From Nemopilema nomurai (taxonomy: Eukaryota > Cnidaria > Scyphozoa > Rhizostomeae > Rhizostomatidae), in NCBI GenBank assembly GCA_003864495.1, contig ML133437.1:2232001-2296000 (forward strand): a DNA stretch of 64,000 bases, in the 5' to 3' direction. Below the pieces are notes generated by a model that saw only the letters and a list, made by a program, of their open reading frames with translations, was not told the DNA's origin and did not search any database. The translations under genes were made by a program, and so were the position numbers. Shown one piece after another: positions 15,001 through 26,575 of the stretch. Numbering within the stretch: the stretch's first letter is position 1; every line of letters begins with the position of its first letter.

Positions 15001-17918
15001 TTTAAGTTTAGGTCTGTTTTATTCATCTTTCAATTATTACAGTGCAGTAGAAAATGGGAGCTCAGACAGAAGACAACCAATATGACCCTAATAGCCATAA
15101 ACAGCAGATGTTTCAGATTTAAACAGTATTGGGACTTAAACATTTAAACAGTATTCATGTCTAAAAAGAAGGTTAGAAATTTTCAAATTTTGATATAATG
15201 TCAACTTAAAAAACAAACAAACCTTAAAGGACAAAGTGTCTGGCTTCAAAATCAGTTTTGAGTCAGAGAGAGATACTGTCTTCAAATTTATTTCACATTT
15301 ATAATCATATTTCACAAATTTTTTGCCCTTAAGCTTCACAGGATAGTTGTCTCACCATTTAGGTGCCTAATCAAGTGTTGATGACACATAATCAACATTG
15401 CTTAATCATAGTATAAGGCTACTTAAAAACATAAACTGGAGAGGTTTGTGAAATGAAGTCAATAACTTGATAAGATTAGGCCATAACTAGCGTGCAGGTT
15501 GGCAAAAGCAAATTGTACTTTAGCTATCTGCTTGCAAACTGCAGCTTTATCAAGCTAAAGTTTCCCTGGTCTATAAATGACTCAAAAACTTGTTCTGGCA
15601 ATGTAAATATGTAAATTGTCATTAAGGGGCTGGGATATTATGCAGCATGGAAAGAGATTTGCAGAAACATGGGTTAGTTTATGTTGACAGAAGCAGGTGT
15701 TAAAATGATGTCATGGTGTTGGAAGCCGAAAAAAAGAATTCTGAGTTGCTGTGAAAAGAGTGCAGGAAAAGACATATCACTTCTGTGGATCTTATTACTT
15801 GAGGAATGCAAAAGAAAAGCCCAAAAACTGTGTTTCAATGCAACTGCTACAAAATTAATGGTCTTTGTTTGCTAATAAAGAAAAGTAATATATTAGGAAA
15901 TGGAAATGGCTTGAGTATATGATTTCTAAAATAGGTGGATTACAGAATAATTATGTCACCTTCACAACAATTGTAGATCTTGGGAATAGGCTCAACCTGT
16001 TAACTACACAAGAACTTGATGAATAATTGATTACAATTTACACAGATGACAAAAGGAACAAGTTTGACAGAAAATGAAAACAAAATGAGGACCAGCAAAT
16101 TCAGGTTAAAGTATGGTCATTTCTGGTTGCCATGGCAGTTCCTAGCAAATGTGTACAGTGAAGTGCAAATGGCCTTAACAATTCCAAGACCAGAGGGTTT
16201 CCTGGTGTATTGCAGGATAATTCAAATGCCCTTTGCGCATGGTTACATTTGTTCTTTGATTTACATAAACTTTTAAAAAAGAAAAAACTTTGAGAGATTC
16301 ATCTGTTGTTAAATATGCAAACACTTGATTATCAAGAGATTGTGCCTGAATAGAAAGACAAGTATTCTTCTGGGGTCATGCCTTGAAACATAAAGCTACT
16401 TGGCCTCCACTTAGTTGGGTATAGGCAAAATACACTCTCTGTCAAATTTCATTGTGCTTCAAGGGATCCAGTTTAAACTTTGGAAAACTGTGCCTGCTCC
16501 TGTTTCTCTGTTAAATGACCACATCATCATAATAGGATCGCAGGTTGTATTAACAGCAAACAAAGAGGAGCCAACACAAAGATTGGCTTTTGTTGACTAA
16601 ACCTGCTTGATTACAAATATTTCACTCAGGTTGTAAGTCAGCTTAAAAATTGCACCAAAATATGCAAAATGACAGTACAAAGCTGTGATAAAGGGGGGAG
16701 TTTTATAAACTCTGATTAGATTTGACAAGCCTTACCGAATATTTTGAATGTGTCTAGAATATTTACCATATAGAAAAAGAAATCCTTGTCTGCTCAAGAC
16801 GGGGATTATTGTGTTGGATTAAAGCAACTCTGTTTGGTGAAAAACAACTGTCTCTTTCCTTGTGTAATTAAAGAAAAGAAATCAAAAAACAAACTACATA
16901 TAATTAAAAAAGAGGGTAGAAAATAGTTGATGAAAATGGTGTGTAGTGATGCTAACTCATCGCCTAGATGTCTGATTAGATAAAAGAACAACAAAAGCCA
17001 CTTGAGCAAATATAGCGCGTCAAAAGTATAGATTCAAGATTTGTAACTGACAGATCAGCACTGATCTGTCCATTCAAAGTGAAAAGAATCCTGCTCACAA
17101 TAACTCAAATTGATTTCAATTGTGTTTATGAAACAAATATTATTAATAGTGTTTGCAATATTGTTTCATTTGTTTTGCCCATTTGTGAAAAAGTTATGAT
17201 TACACTTATTGGCATTTTTGTTACCTGAAACTTTGATTTTTACAAAACTAACTTTCAAACGCCAAGAATGGAAGTTTACCATAAAAAGCTAATAGAGGTC
17301 AGAAAATGTGGAAACTGGAGATCTATATTGTCTTCAAAGATTCTGGACAAACAAGCAATTTTATTCTGGACTTGCCTAGAGTTTTTTAGACATGCATACA
17401 AGGGATTTCTTAGACAATTCAACAGCGAAGCAATAGACGGACTTAAAAAGAAAGACTATTGTTATTTTTGTTTTCCTTTAACTATACCTAGTCAATATCA
17501 GTTTAAATGAACTACTAAACTTTCAACCAGTTTTGAGAAGTAAATCATGTGCACGTAATTGAAATATAGAAAACTAGGTATCTTAATGTCTAATTTGATA
17601 ATTTTTTCGAACAACATATTGATGATTGCCGGATCTACTCTTGACAAACTTTTTTGCATCAGTACGAAATTTTTACCCATGAAACTCTAAATCATGTTTT
17701 ACCGTTGTTGATATGCTGACGCAAATGCATGTAAAGCACATTAATGTGATGAAACGGTGGAAACGGTATGAAAAAATTAGATGAAATTCACCTTTGCACA
17801 TGTTTCCTTGATTGGTCAAGCCCCACAACATATCAGAACAGTGGTGACAGTAAGTTGGCTTGTGAAATGTTTTCTTCTCAAATGAGTGGCCATGCTCTTC
17901 CTCTACATTCACAGACAT
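95..17918 (-). CDS. DGKQ: Diacylglycerol kinase theta, 26 exons, 3' end outside window
   Basis: The enzyme phosphorylates diacylglycerol to phosphatidic acid, ending DAG signalling at membranes and in the nucleus. Exons in gene order: 17792-17918, 14850-14929, 13999-14098, 11640-11728, 11146-11277, 10881-11028, 10637-10717, 9630-9730, 9354-9426, 9034-9114, 8561-8603, 7734-7824, 7523-7577, 6947-7008, 6436-6583, 5300-5415, 4425-4576, 4107-4261, 3538-3646, 2877-3043, 2539-2629, 2109-2170, 1462-1504, 930-998, 531-584, 95-193 (about 842 codons). Three C1 zinc fingers lie at about residues 11-58, 74-122 and 139-190; C1-1 has the full HX12CX2C...CX2CX4HX2CX7C spacing. A Ser-rich linker and RA-type segments ([16 protein letters not shown]) follow to about 510. 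The kinase domain (about 517-650) shows [18 protein letters not shown] and PLGTGNDLA; the accessory domain ([19 protein letters not shown]) runs to the window edge. Three C1 domains plus RA identify the theta type. VNG replaces the usual VNP. Phases agree at all junctions except that exon 2877-3043 is out of frame. The start ATG at 17918-17916 has an in-frame TAG 12 nt upstream, but that TAG could also be a splice acceptor, so a further 5' coding exon is possible. Confidence 0.93.
2877..3043 (-). other. DGKQ: Frame-breaking exon of DGKQ
   Basis: This exon joins the kinase and accessory domains. The upstream exon (3538-3646) ends in phase 2, which forces reading into [18 protein letters not shown] and then a TGA at 2973-2971. 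The conserved accessory block [20 protein letters not shown] is in a different frame that is also open across the whole exon. The exon is 167 nt; 168 would keep the frame. Both splice sites look sound (attttag at the 5' end, gtgctt at the 3' end). A one-base assembly error and a real mutation are both possible. Confidence 0.75.
10419..10528. repeat. GTT/GTC trinucleotide-rich repeat in DGKQ intron
   Basis: An imperfect trinucleotide array of GTT, GTC and GCT units lies in the intron between exons 9630-9730 and 10637-10717. On the minus strand it would read as a run of Asn, Asp and Lys, but it is not part of the coding path. Confidence 0.8.
11949..12445. repeat. Diverged direct repeat pair in DGKQ intron 3
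   Basis: About 66 bp at 11949-12014 and at 12378-12445 align in the same orientation. Both begin with GGCCGGAT, have a GGTTC...GGATT core and end with a CTAAAACCGACCAGG-like or CAAAACCCTGGTCCGG-like block. They are about 430 bp apart and may be the ends of a degraded mobile element. An 11-G run sits just outside at 11878-11888. Confidence 0.45.
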
Positions 17919-20900
17919 CCTCTCTAACTAGATTGCCAGCGATAAACCTACGAAAGTCAGTAAACAGAATCTGAATGCTGCTTCCTTTCCTTATATCAAG
18001 GCAAATGAGAACTTTTACATCTGCCAATTGCCGGTAACAGCAAACTCCCGTGTTACTGTGGCAGGTTTAAAGTCGACAAATCCCGCTCCCTAACAACGAA
18101 GGCGATTTCAAGTGAAAGAAACAAGCGACGGAGTTTTGGAAGTCCTTCTTTGTCCTTTCGCGTTCTTCTTTCATTAGCTAACTGCTCCCATGATCATAAA
18201 TTTCGTCTTACGATTCGACGTGTCGGGTCAGCAATAAAAAGATGCTTTACACCTGTTGTTTTGTTGTGCTTCGAGCGACCGCTGCGAAAACTAAGCTAGG
18301 GTACAAACAATGTAATAAAATCTCTACCCTTGCAGGTTGATTCCTCAACAGGTCTCTGATTTTGCCACAGTGGAATGGAATTCGGATCCCTTAAAAAATT
18401 CTTTAAAAACCTCACCATCCATAAAGGTGACACACAAGCGTCAAATCATTTGTGTATAGGCCGACGCAAACCTCCTTTGCAAGAAGAAACCTCGAGTGCG
18501 GCCCACTTGCCGCACAGGAGGGGAGCTTGAAGGAAAAATATTGGGCAATTAGATAAATCTATCAGTCTTGCCGCTCCTAGTTCAGCAAAGGGATATCGAA
18601 GTTTTTTGGTGGTTTTACTAACCCCCTGTACACTACAAATGAAAGCGTTTGATAATGTTTTCAAAACTGAATATTTCGCTTTGTAGAGTAGAGAAGCCGC
18701 ACTTTAGCCTGGGTCTCAGGCGCGCTACAAAAAGCGGGTTTTGTAGAAAAAGTTATGTTGATACTTTTATAAACACGTAGAAAGGAGTGGAGGATATCCA
18801 TCGATGGCAGCAGTGTGAATGACTCTTTCATCTTCAACAAGCAAGATCATATTAATAAATTATTAAAGTAGGCCATTGGCACAAATGCATTGCTGCTCTT
18901 AAACGTAAATGTAACTGCACTCATGCAAGTATGAAAAACGTCATACAGCCTCGAAAGTAAAACGGAAATCATTGTTTATCACCACAAATGTTGATGGTGA
19001 AATTAGAGAAGCACCTACAATTTTCCCCAAATATGGCCTCGGCTTATGATTAACTTCGTTTTAGTCTGAAGAGCGAAGCTCCAGTTCGTGTCTCTCGCAT
19101 AGTTTGCCTTATTCAAGCATCTGAGGCCTAGCACTACAGATTTCATCAACGGAAAAGTCGCGCGGCGAAAATGTAAAATGAAATAATCGCGCGGCAATAT
19201 CCAGTTCAACAATAGCTCACAGTGGCATAAACGGCAGACAGAAACTCCTTGAATGGCCGGTAATCCGTTGTGGTCACATCCGAGATTCTACACTGGAAAC
19301 AAGGAAGCACTAGTTGGTTTCGAGAGGATTGCCGCCTGCAATACAAAAATAACACAGCTCCTTAGAATACACAGGTTCATTTCCGTCTACAGTGCCCCCT
19401 GACTTCTACCCGACATCACACTACTTGCTTTCATCTTACTCGACATGAAGACGCTTGCAGCTGATAAAAGCAGGGGGCTGGATGCTTTTTTAAGGAAACT
19501 TCCAATGTTGTGTTAAAACTCACAGGGAAAACAAAGCTTTGAATGATAGTACATGAACTGGAATGTGTTCCATAACCATGCTACTAAATTCCTGTTCTAT
19601 TGGCTTAGTATGGTGAGGTCTCAAACTTCAACAACACGAAGACCAGAAACGACAATCGATGTTATTAGCCAGGGGGTTGAAGCTTTGTGTCTCAAGGACA
19701 CAAATCACCGAATTTCACCTTTCTAACCAGCCGCGAGACATCTTGGACGAAAAGTCAACTTTGCCAGAGCGGCTCCGCCGTTACCAACACCATGTCTCTG
19801 TAAGGGAAATGGGAGTGAAAGTTTCGCAAACAAGTGCACCCAGTGATTTTATATTGTTAGATCTAGAATAAATTGCTCAGTTTGCTAGTGTATCAACATG
19901 TAAAAAGGTCTTTGGATAAATGACTTCGAAAGTTATTCCGGAGATTTAATGAAGCCTTCGAGTTTCGCATTCTTTGTGACGTCAAGAGAGGAGTGAGGTG
20001 TGCTGTTGATTTGCAAGGATCTTTAGTTTCAGGCCAGTTGCGAATTAGACTCGTGCGTTACTTCAAATAGTAATCAAGATGACAACTTCATTTTCAAATT
20101 GCTGGGTGCCTCTTCAAGGACATATCGTTGTTTCCAATAAGTTAACCATTCACGGTTGCTTCAGATGAACTTCTGGCACTTTTCCACAAAGCTGGCTGAC
20201 TTTTTGATCAGCATAAGATGGATAAGTCAATTTTTTCCTTGTCATCTACCGTGAAGTGAAGTTTTTTAAGCAGTAATTCTGTAGTGACCCTGCCTAAGCC
20301 TATTTACGCCTTCAACCATCAATTCGTTGATATTCATTCATTTTGGTAACTCATGCAATGCAACTTCTCTGACATTGTCACTCAATTATTAAGCCTTCGT
20401 TGCAGTAAAAATTCAAATAATCTCAGATGTAAACGCAATATTAGGGGAAATTCGCAACAGGGGCAACAGAAGGGGCTCTCATTGCTCCATGTAACGGCAT
20501 TTCCCTCTTTAACGTGGGAGAAATGCTTTTTTAAGCTCCCCTTTAAACACCTTGTGTGACAGGACTCGGTGACAAATGTTTCCTGCCCTCTATACATTTA
20601 GCACGCTAATAGATTGGTAACCTTGTTTTCTCCATAGGTGCAATAGTAGATCCGTATTAAAAGAGTTGACTTTATATGGGAATTCTCTATAAGTTTTCTT
20701 CGAAACAGCTCTCTGACGATTTTTCTTCCTTTCTAGCCAATGTGGGACTTGAATGACAACCAAGAACACCTCAACAGATGTGAAGGGCTTAAGCCTTCGT
20801 TTTCCATCTTGGCGGACTTACATAGCGATGAAGCTTTGTTCTTGCAACAACAACAACAAACTGCAACAAGCAGTGTAATGAAAAATGCAATGTGACCCCA

Positions 20901-21110
20901 GCTAAAGCTTGGAAGCCGTTGCTACCTTGGTAGGCCTATATATTTTTAAATGATCTCCCAAACAACTATTCTCACTATGTGCATTCACAGTCAAAGATAC
21001 CCACAATTGCCAGCAGAATTGAACCACAGAATTCATAATCTCCATTCCAAATTGGTGTTGGAAGAAGCAGCAACTATTCCCCAGTCCCCCAATCACGGCG
21101 TCACATTATT
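17919..21110. other. Intergenic: DGKQ 5' flank to coiled-coil gene
   Basis: I see no conserved protein block or tRNA here. It should hold the DGKQ promoter and any 5' untranslated exon. A CRE-type TGACGTCA occurs near 19976. Short open frames of 60-70 codons match nothing I recognise and lack convincing splice context. Confidence 0.5.
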
Positions 21111-21140
21111 TGACGTCACAAACACTTTGCAGTATATAAA
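21111..21140 (+). promoter_or_regulatory. CRE plus TATA promoter of the coiled-coil gene
   Basis: A full CRE palindrome TGACGTCA (21111-21118) is followed 14 bp later by TATATAAA (21133-21140). The first good ATG is 90 bp downstream at 21230, which leaves room for a start site near 21165. The arrangement suggests a CREB/ATF-responsive, TATA-driven gene, inferred from motif spacing only. Confidence 0.55.
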
Positions 21141-21229
21141 TTTACAAAGCAATCTATTAACAGTAACAGAGACAGATTATCTGATTACGATTAAGTCGAC
21201 GTTTTATTTCGCAAGTGAAATATTTGATT

Positions 21230-23739
21230 ATGGAGAAAAAATTAGAGAAGATTAGTTTTCTGAGTCTTCAAGGATCAGACAGTGGTCTTACGTTGGTTAA
21301 CACGGATGCACTGGTGCGCAAAACGGAGCTGCAGCTGCGACAACTTGCGCAGAAAGACAAGGAAATCGAGGAGCTCAAAAGCAAATTGGAACACCATGAA
21401 GACGTGGTCGCAAAATGTAAGTTGTGATCTACGAATAGAAATATGGAAATAGATAGACAAGAAGCACTATCTTCAAACTCGTGTTATTTCAAAAAGAAAA
21501 GAAATTAATTAAACTTAACAGCAAAATAAGTCCTTTGATGTTTTGCAATGGCTGATTTGTAGATGCGAGTCAATTTGAAAGCACCAAGAAGCAAAAAGAG
21601 CAAGCGCACACCAACTGGACCAAGGCGCTCATTGAAGAAAATGAAGAGATGAAAAAGAGGATGAATCTTTTGTTTGCCGAGAAGCAGCAGTTTGAAAAGG
21701 AATGTTCCATGCTTCAAGGCTGTTTGGAAGAAAAGGAGCAAGAGGTAGAAGTGCTGAAGGAGAGCATCAATCAGCTTCGGTTCAGGCAAAAGGAGATTTC
21801 TCTTCTAGAACTACAAGTAAGTTCCCTTGTGTCATTCATAACACGTATTTTATATCAAGTTCGGTCAAACTACAAACATTCATAGGTAAAGCAATTCGAA
21901 GTGTCACACAGTCTACATTTCTCAACCAATAATTTAGATGCTAGTATTGTCGAAACAACAGCAGTCGACACTTTTTCCATCCATTCTTTTATTTAAAATG
22001 GAAGTATACGGTATTGAATTTGCTTAAGATTTATATTAAGAAAAGTAAAGTAGATTGCCGACTAGCTTAAAACAAATGTGTCTTGTATTGCAGGAAATGT
22101 ATCCATTGGTCAAAGGACTTCACGGAGAAAACATGAAACTGAAGGAAGAGGCCAAGCTCTTGTCGGTTGAAAATAAAGAACTTGGAAACGAATGCTTGAT
22201 CCTCGCTGAAGGCATGGAAGTTAAGGCAAAAGAAGTCATGGTTCTCGAAGAGAGAATCAAATGCCTAGAAAGTAAGAGTGAAGCTTGTAATGAAAGAGAA
22301 ATTGAGGAGAAAGACCAAGAAGAAAGGGCATTTGGCGACCAAGAAAAGGCAGTACACACCCATCAGGACGAGACTGATTCTGATGGTGAGCTTACCATTG
22401 CTGAAGGTGAAATAGAAGAAGATTTAAGTGACGGAGAGCTCTCTGTCACTGAACAGGAAGGTGTGAAAATGCAACAACAATCAAGCGACATTCTACCGGT
22501 TGGCAAGATGTTGCCTGGTAAAATGACAAATGTTCAAGAATATTTAGATCATGTCAAGGAGCTTCAACTGATGAGAAACTTTGTCTCAAAAATTGCCACT
22601 CATCTCAAAATTGATCATGGAAATTTTTTGCCAGATGTTCTGGATAACATCGAAAGGCAAACCTTGAACCTAGTTGATGGAAACAAAGATCTTCAGGATA
22701 AAACAAAGGAATTGCATAGTCTTGTGGAGTTCCTGGAACTTGAGCACAAATTCAGCAAGGAGGAATTTGAAGAGGCCAAAGCGAGAAATGCAGAGCTAAG
22801 CATCAAGCTTCAAGAAGCAACTGAAAAAGCAATGAAAGCACAAGACCAGTCAGAGAACAATGAAAAAACAAGACACAGCAAAAGAAAGCAGGGAAAAGCG
22901 AAAAGGCGTATTCAAAGAGGAGGTGTTGCAGCGACAGAGCATGCAAAGAGGAAGAAACTGTGTAAAGAAAATTCAAGCATTAAAGTGCATTTGAAATCAT
23001 ATGAAGCAAAGGTTGCTGGATTAAGGAAATGCATGAATGCACTTGCTGGGAAAAACCTGGAATTTGAAATGGAAGTTGGCCTTCTCAAAGAAACCAATGC
23101 TGAAGTTGGGAGAGAGAGAGATGAATTTGAGCTGGCATTCAAGGAAGAAATGCAAGCCAACATGCATTTGCATCAGAAACTGGAAGATCATGAAGTGCAG
23201 GAAAGTCAGCTGAGCTCTTGCAAGTCAAAATTGGAAGAACACAAGAATGAAATTGACGCCATGAGATTTGAACGTTTATATATTGGAAGAGTGGAAATGG
23301 GGAGACGCCTATGATGATTTGAAGAGGTTCAGTGGCAATGGTTGGAAAGGAAGTAGTCGAGGTAGCACTCCAAAAAGAAACAGGCAAGTTTGAAGATTCC
23401 GAGAGGAAGTTGGTTCTCGTTGAGGCGGAAAAGACCCGACTTCAGGAACAATACAACGTTGACATGAGAAAGATCATAGAAGAAGTCAAAGTATTGAAGG
23501 AGAAGAACTCCGAATCGGCCAAAGACCTCGAAGGCGAAATGAAGATCCGTTTCGTGTATGAAAGAAAGCTGAATGAGTATTTCCCTGAAAAGAAGATACT
23601 GGAGGAAAGACTTGAAGATGAGATAAAGAAAAACTTTGAAGCTGGAAATGTCATCTCAGCATTGCAGGAGATAATTGAGAGGATGAAAAAGCCAAAGCGA
23701 AGTCGCCTGAGCAGATTCTTCAGACGTGGCTCTGATTAG
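21230..23739 (+). CDS. Uncharacterised coiled-coil protein, 3 exons, two frameshifts
   Basis: I do not recognise the family. Exons: 21230-21416, 21563-21816, 22094-23739, with consensus gtaagt donors and tag/cag acceptors and consistent phases. I chose ATG 21230 because it lies just after the CRE/TATA pair; a GTG codon 15 nt upstream is in frame but unlikely. Without the frame breaks the product would be about 690-700 residues, almost all Glu/Lys/Gln-rich heptad-like coiled coil (for example LAQKDKEIEELKSKLEHHED). One acidic interruption holds two SDGEL units (SDGELTIAEGEIEE and SDGELSVTEQEG). A basic stretch (KRKQGKAKRRIQRGG) follows, and the C-terminus is basic (KPKRSRLSRFFRRGSD). Exon 3 reads in frame to TGA 23312-23314, then continues as YDDLKRFSGNGWK in another frame and as EVVEVALQKETGKFED in the third to the stop at 23737-23739. 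A scaffold or cytoskeletal role is plausible but unproven. Confidence 0.7.
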
Positions 23740-24004
23740 AACAAATACATACATTTCACAGAAAACCTTTAATTAAATCTAGTGCTTGTTGACTGGTAAA
23801 GTTTTAGTATCATTTTACATTTGCTTTAGATGAGATTGATTTTTATCAATGAATAAGTTGTTCCCCACAAGATGCCATTTCATTATGAAAGTTTCTCTTT
23901 AGTTTTTGGTCGGGGCCAGAATCTAAGCTATTGCGGTGAGTTTAAAACATAGTTTTACGATATCGTGGAAACATTTTTTCAGCATACTTAAATACTCGTT
24001 CGTG

Positions 24005-24031
24005 CGACAGTCCTCGGAGTTTGCAAACGTC
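24005..24031 (+). repeat. Dispersed short motif, copy 1
   Basis: It matches the pattern CGACASTCCTCRGAGTWTGC followed by AAACGTC. Related copies are at 37731-37755, 37949-37974 and, inverted, 49981-50008. All four are intergenic. Confidence 0.45.
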
Positions 24032-25144
24032 AGGAAATGACTAAAACCTGGCAAAATAGATAGCAAGTTGCAGGTCGAAAAGTACGCGACGGTTTTAACA
24101 AAAGTGCATGATTATGCATGTCGGTACATTCTAACGATCAATCAGCGTCCACTTCACATATTTTTAGAAGGATCCAAATGAAAAGACGAACTCAATACTG
24201 ACATAGAATGGGATTTTGCATATAAATGTAGGCAGCATGCAAATGCACGATGGCTGCTTCAAGTTACCTTGAGAATTACATCAGGAGGCCCCGATTCTCG
24301 TTTAATCGTTTAGAAACTTTTTAGCATAGCAAAGTTACCTTACACCCAGCCTGAAAGAATATGCGTCTTTTCAAAAGCTGTGAATAAGCTTTTTCCCCGT
24401 GATGATTTTATAGGATCACATTTGAATGAAACTGCTGGATTTTTTGCTAATAATTATTTCGGTTTTCGATTGGCTCAGTTCATTTTTTCTGTCTATTTGT
24501 CTTGAAAGTATGACGTTCCAGCCAATATAAATTATTATCTTGGCTGGTGGTAGTTAAATATTGTATCAGTTCGAACCTTTCCATACGTAAGCCTCTTTCA
24601 AAACTTCTCGGCAGCTGCTTTTTGGTTAATAACGACCCTTCTATTTCGATTGGTAAATGACCTCATAAAGCAAAAACGTACGATTTTTTAGACGCATGAC
24701 AAAAAGCCAAATCGTGTTTTGTTTAGACAAGTTTGAAGTCTAAAGACGCTGGCATCCGCCATGTCTGACTCATAGTACTAATATTAATTTGAAGCCTAAT
24801 GTTTTGAATTCATGAAGACTTCAATATTTTTTTTCAAATTTCTGTGACTCCTTTCTGTTTGGATAAGCATTAAGATGACGTCATCGCCTAACGTAGAAAA
24901 GTTTGATTAGAGCTAACACTTCTTGCAGGAAAACATTTTTCAGACAAAGCTTTTAGACATACTTGAAAGACCCATGGCTAAAGTGTAAATAAGCTATATT
25001 TGGCGATTCTCGACCGAGAATGTTCATTAAGGATGCTAGCAGTGCTCTTAAAAGGTGTTTTTGATTAACGTTCAGATGATCATGAAGAACTTAAAGAAAT
25101 CTTACTGATAATCACTTAGTAGTAGATAACTAGATGCAGTTATT

Positions 25145-25205
25145 GATGGGTATGGTTTAGCGCACTGTCGTTGGCAAATACAGCTGCTCGCGGTTCGAAT
25201 AGGTT
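25145..25205 (+). repeat. tRNA-like SINE relic
   Basis: GGTATGGTTTAGCGCACTG resembles a pol III A box region, and CGGTTCGAATAG about 35 bp later resembles a B box. It does not form a clean tRNA and nothing looks like an intact tail, so an old SINE fragment is the best reading. Confidence 0.35.
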
Positions 25206-26236
25206 TTGACAGTGCCACAATGCTGAGTCGAAATACTGCAGGCTATACCCTAGGCTAAATTGTGAATGCAAGTTATATTCAGAATAATTTATAAACAAGA
25301 GACAGCTGTTGTCTAGTCTTCAATTCAACGTATGCTCGGTTCTCTATTAGTGTTGGACAAAGGAAAAGAGATTGCAAGTATATTTTTAAACTCAATCTTT
25401 GTCTGCAATGGAGGGATATTCAATATAATTGTACTACTTACATTATGCACATATTAATGCAAAAATATTTATAGACACCGGTTTCCTACATACAATGCTG
25501 TCTTGCATTGTGAGACGGCCGTATTTTTTTCTGTCTAAACGGCGTATTCAGTTTTTATGTAGGGTCATTCGAACAGGTGTCCCCTTTCATGGCCTATATT
25601 CCAACATTTCAAGAAATCATACACTCAAATGGTAACAGGGGTTTCAACAAAAGATCGTAAAAGTTATGGACTTGTAGGCAGAATAAGGCAAAAACTACTG
25701 TATTAGCAGGCATTATAAGCCTTGTTTTCGATCAGTTTCTTTGAGGAATTAAAAGTGAACTCTAGAGAACCATTAAGCACAATTTAGTTAAGTAAAATAC
25801 ATTTAGCACTTTATGCAGCAGTAACTAAAAGTATCTGAATTATTTATCTAAGTATTTGAAAGGTCTTTACACAAGAAAAATTTAGTTCCAGATGTGAGCA
25901 AAGTCTTCGGTAGTACAAAACTTCCCATTAGAAAAGAGCAGAAAAATAATTTTGGCATACATAAGGCATACAGCTTAAACGAGAAAATATTAGGGTAGAA
26001 AAATGACTGGATGTTAGAATGAATGATCTAAAGGCAAATATGTGGACGGGGCTAGACCGGGCTACTACACTACCATCAATCCTTCGAGAACTAGATGGAC
26101 AGTGACCTTGCCTACCCATCAAATCTTCCACCAACACCTTCAAATTACTAAAAAGGATCTTTCTGGTGCTTTCTCCTAAAAATATCCCTATGTTGCATTA
26201 CAATTCAAAGGCTTGAAAACTTGCGTCAAAGGCGTG

Positions 26237-26575
26237 AAAGCTCTATTAGTCCCCCGGGGGACTAATTAGATATTTAATTTAATTTTAGACTATTTAATTT
26301 TCTAGGCCCTAGAGGGGGTTTATTAGAAATAGAGGGGGGGTTTATTAAAAAGAGGGGCTTATAAAAAAAACACGGATAGATCAAAAAGTAAGGTCACTGT
26401 AATTTTTTGGTTTAAATCTAGGAACGAAAATTTTATAACAAAATAGCGGCTGATAATGGGGTGGGGGGCTATATAGGTTCGGGTTACAACCTATGGCTTA
26501 TTTAAAATTTCTGCTTAAAAAGAGGGGTTTATTAGAGAGCGGAGCCTAATAAACAGGGAAACTTAATAGAGCTTT
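26237..26575. mobile_element. MITE-like element with 12-bp inverted termini
   Basis: The ends AAAGCTCTATTA (26237-26248) and TAATAGAGCTTT (26564-26575) are exact reverse complements, and CGT/ACG just outside extend the match with one extra base. The interior has no coding potential. It holds a perfect 22-bp palindrome centred on CCCCCGGGGG (26245-26266) and several roughly 20-bp units of the form AGAGGGGGTTTATTA. A non-autonomous DNA transposon fits; no clear target duplication is visible. Confidence 0.65.

Noticed and set aside
22120..23163. Ser-rich minus-strand open frames
   Set aside because: They are antisense shadows of the Glu/Lys-rich coiled-coil exon, where GAA/GAG reads as TTC/CTC in reverse.
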